From Galaxea fascicularis (Eukaryota; Cnidaria; Anthozoa; Scleractinia; Euphylliidae), in contig OX419336.1 in the NCBI GenBank assembly GCA_948470475.1, forward strand, positions 23,216,445 through 23,280,444: a DNA stretch of 64,000 nt. The letters are read 5' to 3'. Shown here one piece after another: positions 34,436 through 45,145 of this stretch. A program made the position numbers and the translations under genes. The notes under the pieces are model-generated. The model saw only the letters and a list, made by a program, of their open reading frames with translations, made no database searches and was not told the DNA's origin. Numbering within the stretch: position 1 is the first letter of the stretch; every line of letters begins with the position of its first letter.

Positions 34436-34909
34436 GTGTTCCAGGGAAGGAAGGAACAGTATTATTCAGCAGTTATTCTGGAAAATGTCCATGATAGTAA
34501 GTTACTTTTTTGTACAGTTGATAAATCACTGCAAAGAAGTATAGACAAAAGATATCCGTCTGCGAACAGTGACCAAGAACTCGCAAATGCCTTTGCTGAT
34601 TTCTTCAGTGCCAAGATTGTGCGAATTCGTGATGAGTTGCTCATAAGAAAAGAGAAGCTGGGGGAGCGCACTTTGGAGGACTTTGAGTGTACGTCCTGCT
34701 TTAGCGAGTTCACAATGGTCACAGATGAAGACGTCTTAGGGTTGATTAGGGGTTCAACTGCACTGGATCCACTTCAAGCGAGTATCATGCAGAAATGCTA
34801 TTCTAGTCTTATCCCTATATTTAGAAGGCTTATTAATCTGTCATTGTCATCTGGAGTGCTGCCCAATGAGCTTAAAGTCGCGCTGCTATCACCTCTTCTT
34901 AAGAAATAG
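34436..34909 (+). pseudogene. LINE fragment (CR1/L2-like), linker and first RT block
   Basis: Reads DQELANAFADFFSAKIVRIR, then PLQASIMQKCYSSLIPIFRR and SLSSGVLPNELKVALLSPLL, the start of the RT domain of CR1/L2-type LINEs. It stops after LLKK where the palindromic element begins. No endonuclease or catalytic YADD remains. Confidence 0.75.
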
Positions 34910-34940
34910 ACCATTTTACAGTTGTGGCTGAGTTACCTGG

Positions 34941-35108
34941 CCTGTGAATGGAACCGAGGCTGAGGGTGACCTTGTTTTGATACAAACCTTTCTGTTTTTC
35001 TTATGTAAATGCAGACTAGTTGGCATTACAACAACATGATTTACATGATAAAAGCAGTGAGGTCTCTATCAAAACAAGGTCACTGGCAACCTCGCTGCCA
35101 TTCATAGG
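34941..35108. mobile_element. Foldback element (imperfect hairpin)
   Basis: CCTGTGAATGGAACCGAGG...CTTGTTTTGATA at the left is mirrored by TATCAAAACAAG...CTGCCATTCATAGG at the right, about 40 bp per arm with mismatches. It directly follows the LINE fragment. Confidence 0.6.
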
Positions 35109-35191
35109 CTAAAGAGTTCCTTTCGTAGAGTTCTTAAAGTTTTGATAAGTTTTGTTATTTTACAGGAAATTGGTAGACCACAGAATTCAAC

Positions 35192-35668
35192 ATGGTTCCC
35201 CTTAAGTTTTTCCAACAACTGCTCAACGATTTGGATGATCCACAGCCAAATGCTGTAAGAAACATGAGTCACTGGCGCCCACCTATTCTGAAGTCTTCTG
35301 CAAGGAACATTACATATCGCCTATTTGACATCATGATCTTCAAGGAAGCTCTACAGAAACATACTACTTTACCTCTAAAAGAACAAGTGCACTGGACCGG
35401 TGATCGTGAAGTCTCTGAAATTCCAGTTATAGTTGACCCTAGAGAAGCTCTCACAGCAGCAAAGAATAAAGCTCATGGGCAAAGATCAAGAAAAAGAATT
35501 ACCTCCCAAAGTAATTTAGTGGTGGGGCATGGCAAGGGTCGAGCTTCTCGGGAGCTAGACTTAATCTGGTGGCCAAACCTTTACAACACTGCTACCATAG
35601 GGAAATTAGCAATCAGATTGTATGTAAATAGGGTTGAGCTTGTCTTATTCGTCTGTAATGAACTCTGA
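35192..35668 (+). CDS. Uncharacterised 158-residue frame
   Basis: An open frame starting at ATG 35192 after a TTTTACAG acceptor. The sequence (VPLKFFQQLLNDLDD, MSHWRPPILKSSARNITYR) has ordinary protein composition and basic stretches. I do not recognise a domain. It could be an exon fragment of a mobile-element gene. Confidence 0.35.
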   Translation: MVPLKFFQQLLNDLDDPQPNAVRNMSHWRPPILKSSARNITYRLFDIMIFKEALQKHTTLPLKEQVHWTGDREVSEIPVIVDPREALTAAKNKAHGQRSRKRITSQSNLVVGHGKGRASRELDLIWWPNLYNTATIGKLAIRLYVNRVELVLFVCNEL

Positions 35669-35852
35669 AAAAGAATTGCAAAATGTAAACCTTGATATTT
35701 TCAACCAAATGGAATGAAACTGATCATCTATTTTAAACCAACTTAGACGTTATAGCTTCAGTCTGTTTCATTAAAAAAAGTAAATACCAGAATAGAACGT
35801 TGGTTGTTAAAAGGTTATATGAATGGGTGTCTCTTTAAAACTATTAGTCATA

Positions 35853-36158
35853 CCCCTAGGTATATTCTACCAAAAAGGGAATGGCACGATTACAGCAGAA
35901 TTAAACCCTTGGGTATACTCTACCAATAAGGGTAAAGTGAAGATTACAGTGAATTAAAGAACCCTTGGGTATACTCTACCAATAAGGGTACAGTGAAGAT
36001 TACAGTGCATTAAAGAATCCTTGGGTATACTCTACCAATAAGGGTACAGTGAAGATTACAGTGCATTAAAGAATCCTTGGGTACACTCTACCAATAAGGG
36101 TACAGTGAAGATTAGAGTGAATTAAAGAACCCTTGGGTATACTCTACCAGTGAGGATA
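35853..36158. repeat. 56-bp minisatellite with palindromic core
   Basis: CTTGGGTATACTCTACCAAT cores start at 35908, 35964, 36020, 36076 and 36132, a strict 56-bp period, with a diverged copy at 35853. Each core has dyad symmetry (CCCTTGGGTA...TACC...AAGGG). Confidence 0.85.
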
Positions 36159-36159
36159 C

Positions 36160-37500
36160 AGGTATTAAGTGCTTGCTTAGTATTACAGACAGATTATAGC
36201 TCAGAAGAACCAAACAAAAAACAAAAACCTAGCAATACTATAATTAAAGGTGTTGTAACAAAATGCACTTCCAACCATCCTCAATTCAAGGTCAACCTGA
36301 GGTTATTAAAATACACATTACTGTGTAATAGTCCTAGTGCTTAGAGTGTTTTATTCAGCATAGTGTATAACATCAGCTCCTGGCATTGCTCTAACAATTA
36401 CTATTCTATTCAAGCTTTCCTTTACTCAACAGAAAAAAAAAGATGTAGGCAATTCACTAGCTCAGTATATGTTTAATCAATAACACACTTACAGTTAGGT
36501 AGTACAAGTGATAGCCATCTGCCTTCCCGTCTATTTCAGCCTGGCGACCATGGCCAATAACCATGAGCTCTTTTAAGTTACCTGAATTGCACTCTCTTGT
36601 CCACATCAGGGTTCTAAAACAAAAAAGTAACCAGCCTTCTTGACCTGAAAGGCTGGGAGACTGTTCTTAGTCTAGACTCTCTCCTTAGACTTCATAGGCC
36701 TAAAGATCATAGAGACACTCAAGCCCCTCCACCACGACAAGGTGACAGTCTCATTGGAGAAGAAAAAAAGTAACTGCCCCCTTTGGTATATTCTACCCAC
36801 AAGAGCACAGGTCAAGTTTGAGTATAAGCAAAATTAACCATACCCTTGGGTATATGCTACCTATAAGGGTCATGGGACAGCTGATGGCCTTGGGTATATT
36901 CTACCCATAAGGGAGTTAGTTTTAGGTTCAGATTGATCTATATATTATGTCCAGCCCATCTCAGAATCTGTAACATTAGTTCCTTTCTGTACTTGTCTAT
37001 ATTGTAGTATCTCCACAGTATATTATTCACATTTGATGAACCATTCTTAATGAAATCTCTGGCAGCCATAATAACTCCTATTCCACAGCTTCCACTTCCA
37101 ATCATCTTTCTGTCAACAGGAACCTGTTATGGCATTCTAAATCGAATGAAAGTATAGATGTAGAGGGTACAATTCCAGGAGAAAATCCAATGTCTCTTTC
37201 AAATGTGGAAGTGTTGTTGGGGAAACTCGAGATGCTAGCCCATCATCAAAATAAAATTTCTGGGTAGTGGTAACGAATCCGATGCAACCAACGCGTTGGT
37301 CAACATGTCGGGCCACGTGTCGGCTGACACACAACCAACGCGTCGGCCAACCCTTCACAGATGCATTGGCTGACGTGGATGTATAAATAACTTTGAATTT
37401 TGTTACTGGGTACCAAGTCTCGGGAGAGCTCAGTATAACTCGTTTCTAGGCTTACTCGTTCATTATGGTACGTAAGGTATATAAGCACTTGTTGGTTATC
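36160..37500. other. No gene; scattered extra copies of the palindromic core
   Basis: Single CCCTTGGGTATA...TACCcATAAGGG cores recur at about 36777, 36843 and 36888. At 37280-37370 an array of ACGCGTTGG/CCAACGCGT-like words in both orientations precedes the Merlin-type element. No coding frame is convincing. Confidence 0.5.
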
Positions 37501-37517
37501 ACTTTTTCAGATTTGGT

Positions 37518-37533
37518 GGTTCCTAAAGGAACC
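37518..37533 (-). terminator. Histone-like 3' stem-loop after the accessory gene
   Basis: On the minus strand, 23 nt after the stop codon, GGTTCC-TTTA-GGAACC forms a 6-bp stem with a 4-nt loop. It is preceded by CAAAAAC and followed by ACCA, then a purine-rich CTGAAAAAG about 6 nt on. This resembles the 3' end of replication-dependent histone mRNAs. The closing pair is C-G instead of the usual U-A. I see no AATAAA in the following 150 nt. Confidence 0.45.
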
Positions 37534-37556
37534 GTTTTTGTAGTTCACGCATCTGT

Positions 37557-38410
37557 TCACGAATAGAAGTTATCAGCCACAGTCAAGGGAAGCAACTTCT
37601 TTACCAATCGAAGTCGATGGACAAATGGCAGCAGGCCACCCAGTTGCCTCCTACATTCCTTCTCGATCGCCTTAACTGACAGCTTGGGATCGGACATCAG
37701 CTCCATGGTGCTTTCATATGTCCGCTCGTTGACGATGCGAAGCTCAGCCATCCCAAGGAAATCCCGGATAGTGCTCCTTGGAGTCCCCGCCAGCCGGTAT
37801 GCGTTGTTAAGACTGCACTTCCACTCTGTGATTATGGAAAGTACAGCACAATACCTGCGGTGGATTTCTCCTAAGTCGTTTCTGTCGACTTTCGCGGTGG
37901 TGATGTCGTCTGGCTGAGCCGAGGCTGTCTCATGGTTCTGCAGTTCAGTCAACTGCTGCCGTAGTGCCTCTTGTACGTGGCAACCTTTTCTTCTGCGGAC
38001 CTGACAAAGCCTGCCATCTCCTCAGCATCTTGTTGGGCCTGCTCAAACTCTTTTTCTTTCTCCTCCAAAACCCGCTGGAGTTCGTCGAACTGGGCCTTCA
38101 GCTCCTGATAGGCTTTCCCAAGTTGCTGATTTTTCTGCTTGAGCTGCCGGCAGAGAGATTTGTAGTTGACCTCTGGACTGCTAGAGGCAACCGGTTGTGG
38201 CTCACCTTCTGGCTGCCACAGCTGCGATGGCTGTGGTTGGTTGCTGTTGACTTTCTTGCCCCCTCTCCTACTGACCTTTTGCCTTTTGGCTGGTTGCTTG
38301 CAACCACATTCTCTCTTATCTCCACAGCATACCCCACACATGACAAGACAACGTAACCTGGTGTGGCCGGACTCTCCACACACAGTACACCTGGTTACGT
38401 GGTGAGACAT
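37557..38410 (-). pseudogene. Merlin-associated accessory gene: zinc knuckle, coiled coil, HTH
   Basis: Starts at ATG 38410. Residues 8-21 form a CCHC zinc knuckle (CTVCGESGHTRLRC), followed by a Cys-rich patch (CGVCCGDKRECGC), a basic segment and a long coiled coil. One base is missing around 37975-37990: the first frame ends at 37949, and the second continues the coiled coil (VQEALRQQLTELQNHE) and an HTH-like segment (NNAYRLAGTPRSTIRDFLG) to TGA at 37557. Intact length would be about 284 residues. It lies head-to-head with the transposase, 350 bp apart, so it is probably a second transposon gene. A DNA-binding or regulatory role is inference. Confidence 0.7.
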
Positions 38411-38445
38411 GATTGATAATTGATCGATTGATAACTGATAATTGA

Positions 38446-38674
38446 AGTTGTGTAGAGTTGATTGACTTAATTCGGTTAAATACGCCATAAAACTAATTAT
38501 AATAAAACGCGGATCAAACTTCGCATAAATTACCCCTTCTTTTTTCCGATTGGTCAAACAAGTTGTGTAGAGTTAACTGACTTAATTGAGTTCAAAGTGT
38601 AAATTAATTATCATAAAAAGTGGATCAAACTCTGCATAAATTACCCATTCTTTTTTCTGATTGGTCAAACAAGA
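38446..38674. promoter_or_regulatory. Duplicated 115-bp block in the shared divergent promoter
   Basis: AGTTGTGTAGAGTT to GATTGGTCAAACA occurs twice in tandem (38446-38560, 38561-38674) between the two gene starts. Each copy ends in a CCAAT-type box (ATTGGT) and contains GGATCAAACT...GCATAAATTACCC. The copies differ at about one base in six, so the duplication is not new. Confidence 0.7.
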
Positions 38675-38760
38675 AGCTTTGTGATTCGTTGCTTTTCTTT
38701 TATTGTGGTTGGATTAACCAAAACCAAAAGACGTGTACTCATTTGCAGTATCATGAAAAA

Positions 38761-39648
38761 ATGGAGTCTCGTGATCTACTTGTTATTCTGGGAAGTTTCC
38801 AGAACGTTTTCAATTTCCTCGTTGCTCGCAAGCTTTTAGCAAGTTCTTGTCAGTGTTCTCAATGTAGTTCTGAAATGGAACTAACTGAGACAACACGAGT
38901 ACACGATGGCTACATGTGGCGCTGTCCAAACACGCGATGTCGCACGTGGCATTCCATCAGATCAGGATCATTCTTTGAGGGATCCAATATCCGGTTGAGT
39001 ACCTGGCTACATTTGATGTACTTATGGACTACTCAGCTTACTGCCAGCAAAATCGTGACACTCACTGGGCTTTCCAAGCCAAGTGGCGTTCGGGCACTGA
39101 GTGAACTGAGAACAATTTGTTCAAACAAGATTATGAATTCCGGAATGAAGATAGGAGGAGTAGGGAAGACTGTGGAGATAGATGAGTCCAAGTTCGGCAC
39201 TAAGAGGAAGTATCGGCGGGGACGAGTATCAGAGGGACCGTGGGTGTTTGGAGCCATCGAACGAGGATCTCAGAAAGTGCTTCTCTTCCGCGTTCCTGAC
39301 TGTACGAGAGAGACACTTGTGCATCATTTAATTACCAGCTTTATCCGTCCAGGAACAGTAATCTACTCAGACCAATTTACCCCTTACCTTCCACTCAACC
39401 AGCTTGGATACATCCATCTGTTGGTGAATCACTCGAAGAACTTTGTGGATCTGGATAGTGGCGCACACACAAATACCATAGAAGGCTTGTGGGGGCTGGC
39501 TAAGAGAAAACTTAAGTCGATGTGTGGCACCCTATACCAACATATACCAAGCTACCTGGACGAGTTCACCTGGTTCAGAAATTTTGCTGGAGACAGAGCA
39601 TTCGATCAGCTGTTAGACGACATTGCCGAGCAGTTTCCAGTGCAGTGA
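38761..39648 (+). CDS. Merlin/ISXO2-like DDE transposase, intact
   Basis: A 295-residue protein. I chose ATG 38761 (MESRDLLVIL) because the open stretch upstream has no ATG and crosses the duplicated promoter. A zinc ribbon (Cys32, Cys35, Cys55, Cys60) precedes the IS1595/ISXO2-type catalytic core. Core motifs: VEIDESKFG (Asp141), IYSDQFTPY (Asp204), HTNTIEGLWG (Glu241). Spacing and motifs fit Merlin DNA transposons, which cut and paste with 8-9 bp duplications. The frame has no defect. An AATAAA follows 23 nt after the stop. Terminal inverted repeats were not found by eye. Confidence 0.9.
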   Translation: MESRDLLVILGSFQNVFNFLVARKLLASSCQCSQCSSEMELTETTRVHDGYMWRCPNTRCRTWHSIRSGSFFEGSNIRLSTWLHLMYLWTTQLTASKIVTLTGLSKPSGVRALSELRTICSNKIMNSGMKIGGVGKTVEIDESKFGTKRKYRRGRVSEGPWVFGAIERGSQKVLLFRVPDCTRETLVHHLITSFIRPGTVIYSDQFTPYLPLNQLGYIHLLVNHSKNFVDLDSGAHTNTIEGLWGLAKRKLKSMCGTLYQHIPSYLDEFTWFRNFAGDRAFDQLLDDIAEQFPVQ

Positions 39649-39670
39649 AAGAATCAATATGTCAATAACC

Positions 39671-39676
39671 AATAAA
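39671..39676 (+). terminator. Polyadenylation signal of the transposase gene
   Basis: AATAAA 23 nt after the stop codon, in CCAATAAAGAG. Confidence 0.6.
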
Positions 39677-39949
39677 GAGTTCATACTGACTTAATACGTG
39701 TTTACGATTAAAGTTAAACAAAAGTTATTTTATTTAATTCTAAGCGATTTGCATATGCTTTCCCCACTTACTCAGAATGAATGTCACTATAAAAGAAAGA
39801 TGGTTTTGTACAGGGGACTGGGTCGAGTCACAACACCTCGTGGAGATTGGATCGAGAGAAAAGCACAAAATGGTCGCGTTAGATACAAATTAAAGTTGTT
39901 TACTTAAAGCTTATGCTTTGTAAAACCTACATGTATTTCAACCAAAACA

Positions 39950-40195
39950 TTAAACTTCAGTTCTGTACAGCTGTACCTTTTTGAAGTTCAGCTGCATAAC
40001 TGGCAAAAGGGTCTTCCTGCAGTGAAGGCTGAACTGATCCATAATTCTTCTTTCCCTTTTTTTCCATTTTGGCTGTCCTAGTGTTGTTGTGAGCTGATCG
40101 GACAATGCAGACAATTCCAGAAACTTTGAGTCAGTCCTCTGTTGTTTGACTTCCCATTTGTTTTTAAGATTAATAAGAAAAGCCTCAAAATCAGT
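39950..40195 (-). CDS. Gene D, last exon
   Basis: Reads FEAFLINLKNKWEVKQQRT then FLELSALSDQLTTTLGQPKW, a basic KKRERRIMDQF and ends at EV-TAA (39950). Stop-free over 80 codons with protein-like composition. The acceptor is not certain. Family unknown. Confidence 0.5.
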   Translation of the reverse strand, partial: TDFEAFLINLKNKWEVKQQRTDSKFLELSALSDQLTTTLGQPKWKKRERRIMDQFSLHCRKTLLPVMQLNFKKVQLYRTEV

Positions 40196-40671
40196 AAAAT
40201 TCAGAACTGCTTATTAATGAAACATAATTTTTAATCAGAATTTTGTAGTTTCTTGACAAACTGTTTCTAATATAAATTGATCACTGCCTCTTACCACTGG
40301 CTTATTCAATCATGGTTGTTTCTTGTCTGACTCCATAATCCCTTGTTATCACTCCACAATCAAGCATGTCAGAAACATACTTCAACAAATAAAAATATTA
40401 ATGTGAAATTGTTTGTTCTTTTCAAAATCAAATAAGCCATTTCAAGCTACAGAAAATGAAAACAAAATAAAATGACAAAAATTTCTCATTGTTAGTATAA
40501 TTTGATAACACACTGGGTTGAAAGGAGGAAATGGTCCCTGGGCAACTGAAAAAGAAAGCAAAAAAAGAGCTGCAAATATTTAATGCAGTTGAGTTTGTAC
40601 ATATATGTTTTGGTCCCCACATTAGCAACCTGCATTTGGAAATATTACACTAACACATAAAATATAACCCT

Positions 40672-40835
40672 TAATTGACTAAGCATCTTTCTTTCTTCAA
40701 AAAATGTCACATAGTCCAGAATTACTTGCTTTGCTGTGCCAGGACACTGCTTATAGTAACTGGTAACTTTCTCTAAAGGCAGGGATCTCTCAACGATGCT
40801 ATCAAAGTGTTTTAATACTTTCCTCTCAAATGATC
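40672..40835 (-). CDS. Gene D, internal exon
   Basis: Acceptor TTATACAG at 40836. Reads GSFERKVLKHFDSIVERSLP then EKVTSYYKQCPGTAKQVI. Open throughout. The donor is weak. Confidence 0.5.
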
Positions 40836-41147
40836 CTGTATAAGACATGGTTCACCACAGCAAATAACTTATTAGTTTAGTAAAATGAAACAGAGTATTA
40901 TGTTTAGGACAAAACATATAATATGTGTATATAGCTGACTGAATAGCGTACATACTGATGCAAATGCCAGTTAGTTAAAGGAACAAAGACAGTACTGGAT
41001 TTTGAGCGTTACAGTTTGACTGAAGAAGATTTGCTGAAAAAGCCTAATAACTGTATAAAGTCAAATATCATTTGCCACACAGCTGACAATCAAAGTCACT
41101 ATATCTGCATAAAGTGAACATTAAAAAAAAAGACTAAATCAACCAAC

Positions 41148-41398
41148 CAGAAAATGATGCAACTTTTATGTTGTTCCTTTCTATTGCTGTTTGCTGCCCA
41201 GATTTTTCTTTCACAGTAACACGGGGGAAGCCCTTGCAGCTTTCAGGCCCATGGTGAGACAACACTTGGTTCAACTCATTAAGAGAGCCAACTCGATGAG
41301 CAAATAAACCAAAAGATCCTAACAGCTGCTCACAGTTTCGCATTTCACAATGTAGTGAGCAAAGGTTTATGCTGCTGATATCTTCTCCAAGCAGAAAC
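41148..41398 (-). CDS. Gene D, internal exon
   Basis: Between a CTACAG acceptor and a GTTGGT donor. Reads LGEDISSINLCSLHCEMRNC then EQLLGSFGLFAHRVGSLNEL. The LHCxMRxxEQLLG pattern recurs in uncharacterised mobile-type genes as I recall. No stop. Confidence 0.55.
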
Positions 41399-41823
41399 CT
41401 GTAGATCTTTTAAGAAAAAACTGATTTTAATCATTTAAATGATTACATAAGATGGATACGATTTTTACATTTCTAATATTTACTATATACATATACACAT
41501 TTTTGTAGTACTGGGTACTCTATCTTTATACCTTAGTTCATCAGGAAGAGACTATCAAATGGACCTCTCTTGATCAATATTTTGTGTAGAAATGACTACT
41601 CTCATGACTTGACTGACATTTTTGTTAGCGAATGGTTTGACGTTACCTGATTAGATTTAATGAGTTTCAACGTTTGGAGAACAGAATGAGACTTATCTTA
41701 TACCCAAAATCGAGAAATCTTTGCCTTGCTTTGCTTTTGATTTTTAGCACTGATCATTCGTCATCGTCTTAGCTTTATGTAAGACATTTGCATACATATA
41801 TGACAATTACAAACTCGAATTAC

Positions 41824-41932
41824 CTTTTTTCTTTACAATTAGCAATGGCAACAGGATAAACAGAAAGGGCACTTTCCGAACTCTTGTTCTCAAAGTTGAT
41901 GGGAAGAAGCCCTACAGCAACTTGACTTCTAC
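41824..41932 (-). CDS. Gene D, internal exon
   Basis: Acceptor ACATAG, donor GTAATT. Reads QVAVGLLPINFENKSSESAL then SVYPVAIANCK. Open. Confidence 0.5.
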
Positions 41933-42282
41933 CTATGTTGCAGATCAAAGTTTAAACCAGTTAAGCATTTTGGGAAAAAAGACAATAACAAAAAAATTAA
42001 ATAAACAGGATTTACTAAAAGCATCAGTCATTGGGTTTGACATGTAACTGCACATCCACTGGACTTTTTTGTCAGAAAACGTTTACCCATTGACATTGTA
42101 GGAGGTCAAGAATATTTGCTAATTACCGGTAACTCAATTGATTGAATATTATACATCCAGACTACCTATTAAATGAAGAACTGCTTGGCCAACTTGTGAC
42201 ACAAACTGAATGTAAAATGAAGCTGTGTAGCTTACACTTACTTTACGTTTTGTTACTATTGACATACCCCCTAGAGACCTTC

Positions 42283-42354
42283 CATCAAGTTTGATATTAA
42301 ACTCCATTGACTCTGTGTCTGAGGAGTAAAGTCGCTGTTCTGATTGCCCAGACT
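42283..42354 (-). CDS. Gene D, internal exon
   Basis: Acceptor GTTTTAG, donor GTATGT. Reads GQSEQRLYSSDTESMEFNIK then LDGRSLGG. A second stretch just upstream (42360-42500) is open in two frames and its use is unclear. Confidence 0.45.
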
Positions 42355-42947
42355 AAAACAGATGACAGGTCTACCCCACATGACAGGAAATATGTTGGCA
42401 ACTTTTGAATGACCATTGTTTTCCTCACAACTTTGAAAACTAGTTTCTTCACTGCCTTTATCTGATTCTTGGTCAGTAACACAGAAGTATTACTTGAACG
42501 CTACACCAAAACACATATAGCAGTCATTTAGTAAATGCTGCTGAATTAAGATCGTGCAAAACATTAATTCTGGAATGGATACAACAGAACTAAAGATTTT
42601 CATTATTGTACACCTACATGATGCACTCATCACTGGCTATCCCTGAGGTAGCCTTGGAGACATGTGTGGAAATGGCACAGGATTCATTAAGCTAGTTGTT
42701 AGTTCTTAGCCCAGATGAACGATTGGATTATTTCTGCATTTTTGTTGAAGGAGCTGTATGGATAGAGTAGGGAAAAATTAAATGTTATACTACCACCATC
42801 TTGAAAACAGAAAGATCCAAACAACAACTGAGTCATCAGTCAAAGTTTGTGCAACTGCCCAGGGGTACCCCAGGGTAAAGCCCCCTGATATGGTCACATA
42901 TCTCTAACTCAGTGCATTGTAACCATTTAAAAAAGTTGTACATACCC

Positions 42948-43545
42948 CACTCCTTCCAAGTTGTGTAAGATTTAACATAGTTTGCCAAGTAGAGTCAGGA
43001 AGTCTTGTTTGGAGCTTAAAATAAAGTAGCACCCAATCTGGTAATCGCAAACTTTCTAACAGGGTTTGATATGTATCTGGTAACAGAAGTCCTGCCAACC
43101 CTTTCTTTGAACCCTTGGCATCCATTACCAAATCGACAATTCCTGATATGGTGCCTGCCACCTTTCCCTGCTCTGCCTCACCACCATAAATGAAACTATT
43201 GCGCAAAACACAGGTCAGTGTCTCTTGGTACTTGTCCAACACACCATCCAGTTCTTCAGTGACATTTCTGCAATAATTTGCTACTCGTTTTTTCTTAATT
43301 AATTGTCCTAAGGGGCTCTTCAGTGTGTCCTCTATAAAACTCCTCCTGCTGCTGTTGCTGCTGCTAGTGCTACCAATGCTGCTATTGTTGTCACTGTCAC
43401 TCGAGGGTGTAGACACTGCTAATGATCGAGGAGTTGGCAGAAACGAGTCAAGATTTCTGCTCTTCTTCTGTAGCTCCTCGATTTCTCATTCTAACCTGGA
43501 AATTTTGATCTTCAGTGACTCCATTTCTTGGGCATCGATGACCAG
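42948..43545 (-). CDS. Gene D, N-terminal exon with coiled coil
   Basis: Reads MESLKIKISRLE, an in-frame TGA, EIEELQKKSRNLDSF, a Ser-rich stretch, then SPLGQLIKKKRVANYCRNVT and LPDWVLLYFKLQTRLPDSTW, ending in a GTATGT donor at 42946. The TGA breaks a heptad-like coiled coil, so it may be a mutation. The first ATG further up (near 43650) is in another frame, so the true start is unsettled. No known domain. Confidence 0.5.
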
Positions 43546-44216
43546 AAAGCTTTTCTCGCCAGAACTGTATGAAGAGCCAGAGTCTAACTCGACCTCATTT
43601 ATCGTGTTCAACACACAATTCAAGCAAATTTGTGTGAACGTACAAATCCATGTTCAGCAAAGTCTCATTGTCGGAGTAACCCAGTGCAAAGGCCAAACAA
43701 CGACACCACAAACAAATGGCTGGGCTGTCTGTTGAAGTCACAGCCTCGCGTGGCGGGCTTTAGACTTCTTGGTTGCACAGCCTGAATTTCGTTTTTTGCA
43801 AAGTCTTTGGGCCTTGAACCACACAAATGTTTGGTAACTACGTACCAGTGTTTTCTGGGGTCCAACGTATCGCCGGTAACTCTTAAAAGCGAAGGAGGTC
43901 CGCACGATCGTGAGCGATCGACGTCCTCCATGACGATTACACAGAAAATCAAACTCATTATGTTTTCTAAAATTGAAATTCCCGCTCAAGTAAAACATAA
44001 AGTTTCTACAACTTTTTAACCAGACATTTTATGACCCATGTACACAAAACGGAGTAGACAGATGGATAGAGAGGTCTGGACTCTACAATACGTCATTGAC
44101 ACAACAAACAAAGGAACAAAAACATATTTTATTTGAAGCACGCACGTTTCTAAAACAAACACAGTACTGAACTGAACTGAACTAAAAGCATGTTCCTGCT
44201 TTCTTTCTTACCAAGG

Positions 44217-44390
44217 CTACTGTTTATAAAATATCGTCTGTATACAGTCACATTCGTCTTCAGGAATTTTTGCCAAATGTTGACGAGGACAATTAAGTTT
44301 TAGCAAATACCACGGAAGATGATGCATCAACAAATCTCTGCTTGTTTCCAAATCAGCATCAAAAGCTGGAGATCCTTTTCTCGCACGCAA
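44217..44390 (-). CDS. Gene E (DUF3987-like), last exon
   Basis: Reads RKGSPAFDADLETSRDLLMH then HLPWYLLKLNCPRQHLAKIP and ends at a TAG (44217). Placed last because it follows exon 44596-44756 in orientation and has a stop; the acceptor is not clear. Confidence 0.4.
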   Translation of the reverse strand: MRARKGSPAFDADLETSRDLLMHHLPWYLLKLNCPRQHLAKIPEDECDCIQTIFYKQ

Positions 44391-44595
44391 AAATGAAATG
44401 ACTTGCGGCCTTCATTAGTGAAAAACCACAGACTGAGTTTTGCTGACAGCAATTTACCTTTACACTAGTTACTTAACGCCTCTGTGGTAAACACGCAAAC
44501 CGCAAAACTGGAATATGATCATCTAACAGTAACGCTTGCAACGGAACACATGCGTTAGTCTAAGCTCCTCATGAACAATTTGGTTGTAGACTTAC

Positions 44596-44756
44596 CACAA
44601 ATGAAAGGATACTGTAAGCATTCCCTCTCTAATATGGTTTGACAGAAATCGTATGCCATTGGATATATTCTCTTTTCACTAATCTGCAGGTGATGCACGT
44701 TTGGCTCCAATGATGTTTCCTTTGAAGATTTTACTATCTGAATTATGATATTCTCT
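44596..44756 (-). CDS. Gene E (DUF3987-like), third exon
   Basis: Acceptor AACCAG, donor GTAAGT. Reads ENIIIQIVKSSKETSLEPNV then QISEKRIYPMAYDFCQTILE, open. Confidence 0.5.
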
Positions 44757-45145
44757 GGTTTGAAAAACAAACAAGGACAAAAAACAACATAGATCCATCA
44801 TTGGTATTGGGTAACAAGTAAGTTCATTTTAAATGATTTCTATGTTAACAGGCTTTTAACTTATTTAGATTAATCTTCCAACATGAGTAGCAAACATTAT
44901 GTCTATTGGTGCAGTATCAAGAGAATGAAAGAAGCCAGTTATAACTCTTAAGATATCATTTGAAGAATGAAAATATTTAGTTTATGTTGCCCGAGCTCAA
45001 AAATGACTGTAGTGTCAGAGAACAGTTCCTTGCATAACTGTTGCTTTTTTTAAATAATTGTCTGTTTAGTCAACATAAAAACCAATAGTTGACCATGTGT
45101 CATAATTTTATATTCAAATAATAAAGAGCAAACTTTCTTTCATTA

